A stretch of DNA of 64,000 nucleotides from Prevotellaceae bacterium KH2P17. Lineage in GTDB: Bacteria > Bacteroidota > Bacteroidia > Bacteroidales > Bacteroidaceae. Below, piece after piece: positions 61,978-64,000 of the stretch. The translations under genes and the position numbers were made by a program. The first letter of the stretch is position 1, and each line of letters opens with the position of its first letter. The stretch lies in NCBI GenBank assembly GCA_900199655.1, contig FZRE01000009.1, forward strand, positions 62,001 to 126,000, read 5' to 3'. The notes below the pieces were generated by a model. The model did not search any database and was not told the origin of the DNA. It worked only from the letters and a program-made list of their open reading frames with translations.

Positions 61978-63123
61978 TTATTTCTTTTCGATGATACGGA
62001 ACTGTCCGTCGCCGAAACCGGGCTGCATCACGTAGGGATAGAACTTCACGCACACCGGCTTGTCTATCTCTATGTCCTTGCCCGTGTCCTCCAGCAGGCC
62101 GTTGGAAGCATTGATGGCAAAGACTTGTATCTTGTTGGAGTCGCGGCAGGCGCAGAGCAGAAACTTGCCGTTGGGCGTGATGTTGAAGTTGCGCGGATGC
62201 ACGCCCGTGAGCTGATAGCCCACCTTGGTGAGGCGTCCTGTTTGCTTGTTCACCCGGTAGATGCTGATGCCGTCGGCCTTCAGGCGGTTGCTCGTGTAGA
62301 GAAAACGGCCGTCGGGACTGAAGTGGATGTCGGCTCCGCCGTGTCCGCCTACCGAGTCGGACTTGATGACCTGTATCTTGCGCGGCTTGGCGAAGTTCCA
62401 GATGTAGGCCGTCACGTCGCCCGAGAGTTCGCTCATTACGTAGAAGTAACGGCTCTCGGGACTGAAGACGATGTGCCTCGGGCCCGACCCTTTGGCCAGC
62501 GTACCGGCCACTCCTGCCTCCTTGATTTGCTCCGTGCCGGTTATCTCGTACATCAGGATGCGGTCGTTACTGAAGTCGGAAGCCAGCACGTAGCTGCCGT
62601 CGGGCGTAAAGGTGGCACAGTGTACGTGGGGCGCATCTTGGTTGGGAGCGAACGTTCCGCCCTTGCTGCCCTTGAACTGTGCCGTCATCTCGCCCAGCGA
62701 ACCGTCCAGGTTAACGGGGAAGAGGCTCATGGAGCCGCCCGAATAGTTGGCCGTTAGCAGCATGTTGCCGTTGGTTTCGACGTAGCAGGGGTCGGCTCCG
62801 TGGGTGAGCACGGAGTTCTGCAGCTTCATGCGGCCCGTCTGGCTGTCGAAGCTGATGGCGTTTACGGCTGCCTTGTCGTCGTTGGTTTCGCTCACGGCAT
62901 AAATGGTTTTGCCGTCGCTGCTCACGTTGAGGTACGAGGGGTTCGTAACTTCCAGCGTGTCCAGCGGCGAGCTTTCGCCCGTGGCCTGGTTAAAGTTGAG
63001 CGTATAGATGCCCTTGCTGGTGCCGTTGGTGTACGTGCCCACAATGAGCTTGAGGTCGTCTTGGGCTGCCGTGGTGGCAAGTCCTGCCAGCATCATGGCT
63101 GCCGTTAATGTTACCTTTTTCAT
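61978..63123 (-). CDS. Exported 6-phosphogluconolactonase-like propeller (lactonase family)
   Basis: A 381-residue protein with a signal peptide (MKKVTLTAAMMLAGLATTAAQ). The rest is a seven-bladed beta-propeller of the lactonase (PF10282) type: LKLIVGTYTNGTSKGIYTLNF, YVETNGNMLLTANYSGGSMSLF, PHVHCATFTPDGSYVLASDFSND, GPRHIVFSPESRYFYVMSEL and GGADIHFSPDGRFLYTSNR. Cytosolic relatives hydrolyse 6-phosphogluconolactone; since this one is exported, the natural substrate is uncertain. Upstream lies a consensus promoter at 63182-63211 and a leader with a perfect hairpin. Confidence 0.82.
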   Translation of the reverse strand: MKKVTLTAAMMLAGLATTAAQDDLKLIVGTYTNGTSKGIYTLNFNQATGESSPLDTLEVTNPSYLNVSSDGKTIYAVSETNDDKAAVNAISFDSQTGRMKLQNSVLTHGADPCYVETNGNMLLTANYSGGSMSLFPVNLDGSLGEMTAQFKGSKGGTFAPNQDAPHVHCATFTPDGSYVLASDFSNDRILMYEITGTEQIKEAGVAGTLAKGSGPRHIVFSPESRYFYVMSELSGDVTAYIWNFAKPRKIQVIKSDSVGGHGGADIHFSPDGRFLYTSNRLKADGISIYRVNKQTGRLTKVGYQLTGVHPRNFNITPNGKFLLCACRDSNKIQVFAINASNGLLEDTGKDIEIDKPVCVKFYPYVMQPGFGDGQFRIIEKK

Positions 63124-63151
63124 GTCTGTTGCCTTTAAGTTTGTATGGCGA

Positions 63152-63171
63152 GGTGCATGAAAGCATGCACC
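63152..63171 (-). promoter_or_regulatory. 5'-terminal hairpin in the lactonase-family leader
   Basis: GGTGCATG and CATGCACC make a perfect 8-base stem with a four-base loop, extended by GGCG/CGCC. It lies at the predicted 5' end of the transcript, just downstream of the -7 box, and may stabilise the mRNA. Confidence 0.4.
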
Positions 63172-63181
63172 CCGCCGAGTG

Positions 63182-63212
63182 CAAAGATACGCTTTTTAGC
63201 CGATATTCACAA
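63182..63212 (-). promoter_or_regulatory. Promoter of the lactonase-tcdA unit
   Basis: On the minus strand TATCTTTG at 63189-63182 is preceded by a 20-base spacer and a TTG at 63212-63210. Confidence 0.65.
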
Positions 63213-63331
63213 CACCAAGGGCAACCGATAACTAAAAAATGGAAGTGCCGGATGGGCAAAGTTGCGCGCAGGTTTGCCCGTTTACGGTCCCTGGTGCCAT
63301 GCCGTTAGCCGGCCCCAGGGTACCGGCAGCG

Positions 63332-63907
63332 TTACTTCATCCGCTCTACCAGGGCCTGGGCCTCGCTGAGCGAGCGGTCGTTGAGCAGCCCTCCTTCTTT
63401 CCAAGTTAGGTTGGGATAGGCCGACTTGAGGTCGCGCGTGGCCTTGCTTACGGTGCTTCCGCCCGATGTGGCAAAGGTAATGATGGTCTTGCCCGCAAGG
63501 TCGGTCTGCTCGATGAAGGCGTTGATGATGGTAGGTGCGGTGTACCACCAGATGGGGAAACCGATATAGACCGTGTCATACTGCGCTGCGTTCTCCAGCC
63601 GTCCTTTGATGGCAGGGCGCGATTTGCGGTCTTTCATCTCCACGGACGAGCGGCTCTGCTTGTCGTTCCAGTTGAGGTCGGCATCGGTGTAAGGCTGTTC
63701 GGGCCGTATCTCGTAAAGGTCGGCATCGGCGGCTTTGGCAAGTTGCCGTGCTGCTTCGGCCGTAGTGCCGGTTGCAGAGAAATAAGCTACCAGCGTTTTC
63801 TTTGCAGCAGGGTCGTTCATTTTGGGCTCCTCCTTGGTTTTGCTTTGTGAACAGGCGGCAAGGCTGAAAGCCATGACAGCCGCGATGACTAAAATAATCT
63901 TCTTCAT
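63332..63907 (-). CDS. Flavodoxin-like lipoprotein
   Basis: A 191-residue protein: signal peptide and lipobox (SLAAC, Cys19), a short charged linker, and a flavodoxin-fold domain. KTLVAYFSATGTTAEAARQLAKA is the phosphate loop that binds FMN; then DTVYIGFPIWWYTAPTIINAFIEQ (the 'WW' loop) and IITFATSGGSTV near the end. Exported flavodoxins are common in Bacteroidales and may shuttle electrons in the periplasm; the redox partner is unknown. The start at 63907 was chosen for the signal peptide; the frame runs on to 63991 upstream without sequence sense. Confidence 0.85.
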   Translation of the reverse strand: MKKIILVIAAVMAFSLAACSQSKTKEEPKMNDPAAKKTLVAYFSATGTTAEAARQLAKAADADLYEIRPEQPYTDADLNWNDKQSRSSVEMKDRKSRPAIKGRLENAAQYDTVYIGFPIWWYTAPTIINAFIEQTDLAGKTIITFATSGGSTVSKATRDLKSAYPNLTWKEGGLLNDRSLSEAQALVERMK

Positions 63908-64000
63908 TTTACTTGTTCGTTGGGCCGGAGTGAATGTCCGGCGGTTATGGTTCAGCCTTTCCCAATTCACCGTTGATTCTCTTGCGTACAACCGAAAAGG
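63908..64000. other. Window end, upstream of the flavodoxin gene
   Basis: The last 93 bases contain the presumed leader of the flavodoxin lipoprotein gene. No gene, clear promoter or repeat was seen in them. Confidence 0.4.

Noticed and set aside
1..64000. tRNA and rRNA genes
   Set aside because: No TΨC-arm-like GGTTCGAATCC pattern with a matching acceptor stem, and no rRNA sequence, was noticed on either strand.

Overview
The window looks like chromosomal DNA of a Bacteroidota member of the order Bacteroidales, most like the Prevotella group. The evidence is a consistent promoter grammar (TTTG or TTG, about 20 bases, then TAnnTTTG), almost no Shine-Dalgarno sites, many Spase II lipoproteins, TonB receptors, a BtuG-type propeller lipoprotein, and gene content (DUF4348, aldo/keto reductase with ferredoxin-like cysteines, PepO-like M13 peptidase) typical of that order. 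Base composition is moderately GC-rich by eye (not computed). No rRNA, tRNA, prophage, transposase or CRISPR array was seen.

Layout. 1-6.6 kb: 5' part of a LigA-like gene, a B3/B4 protein, a Nudix hydrolase, type II pantothenate kinase, a Tat-type aldo/keto reductase and an S9 peptidase. 6.6-12.6 kb: a small 38-codon gene, a voltage-gated K+ channel, an exported endonuclease/phosphatase-fold protein, an ABC permease/ATPase pair and an SLC13-type symporter. 12.99-19.03 kb: a cobalamin regulon with a B12 riboswitch, then BtuB, BtuG, BtuF, BtuC and PduO-type adenosyltransferase; no ATPase is present. 19.5-30.7 kb: GNAT, pheS, a DUF4348 lipoprotein, murB, an MBL hydrolase, a probable small RNA, a three-gene YtxH/holin-like unit, a SPOR lipoprotein, ruvX, def, a TPR protein, and an unknown overlapping pair. 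30.9-34.4 kb: thrS, infC, rpmI, rplT. 34.8-50.1 kb: a small lipoprotein, an ABC-F ATPase, an M13 peptidase, DUF389, nhaA, metA (acetyl-type, TTG start), a U32 peptidase, a lipoprotein/5-TM/zinc-ribbon protein and a TonB receptor. 50.9-59.7 kb: a tight seven-gene unit described below. 59.8-63.9 kb: MATE exporter, TcdA, a lactonase-type propeller and a flavodoxin lipoprotein.

The most unusual locus is 50.9-59.7 kb. It encodes a lipoprotein with a vWA-like MIDAS, a small four-helix membrane protein, a tubulin-like protein with glycine-rich GTP-loop motifs, an 1160-residue protein whose C-terminal half has the three nucleotide-binding motifs of the actin/Hsp70 fold (SrfB-like), a coiled-coil protein, a zinc-ribbon single-pass membrane protein and a rhodanese lipoprotein. 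An actin-type and a tubulin-type ATPase/GTPase encoded next to each other, with envelope-anchored partners, suggest an uncharacterised membrane-linked machine.

The longer intergenic stretches are full of dispersed repeats: a family with long perfect inverted arms built around CGACACTTGTCG, a MITE-like family with CCTCCCC-rich terminal inverted repeats, a ~130-base family with a GCGTATTTGC stem, short GAAGCATAGCTTC modules, and a six-unit 22-base tandem palindrome.
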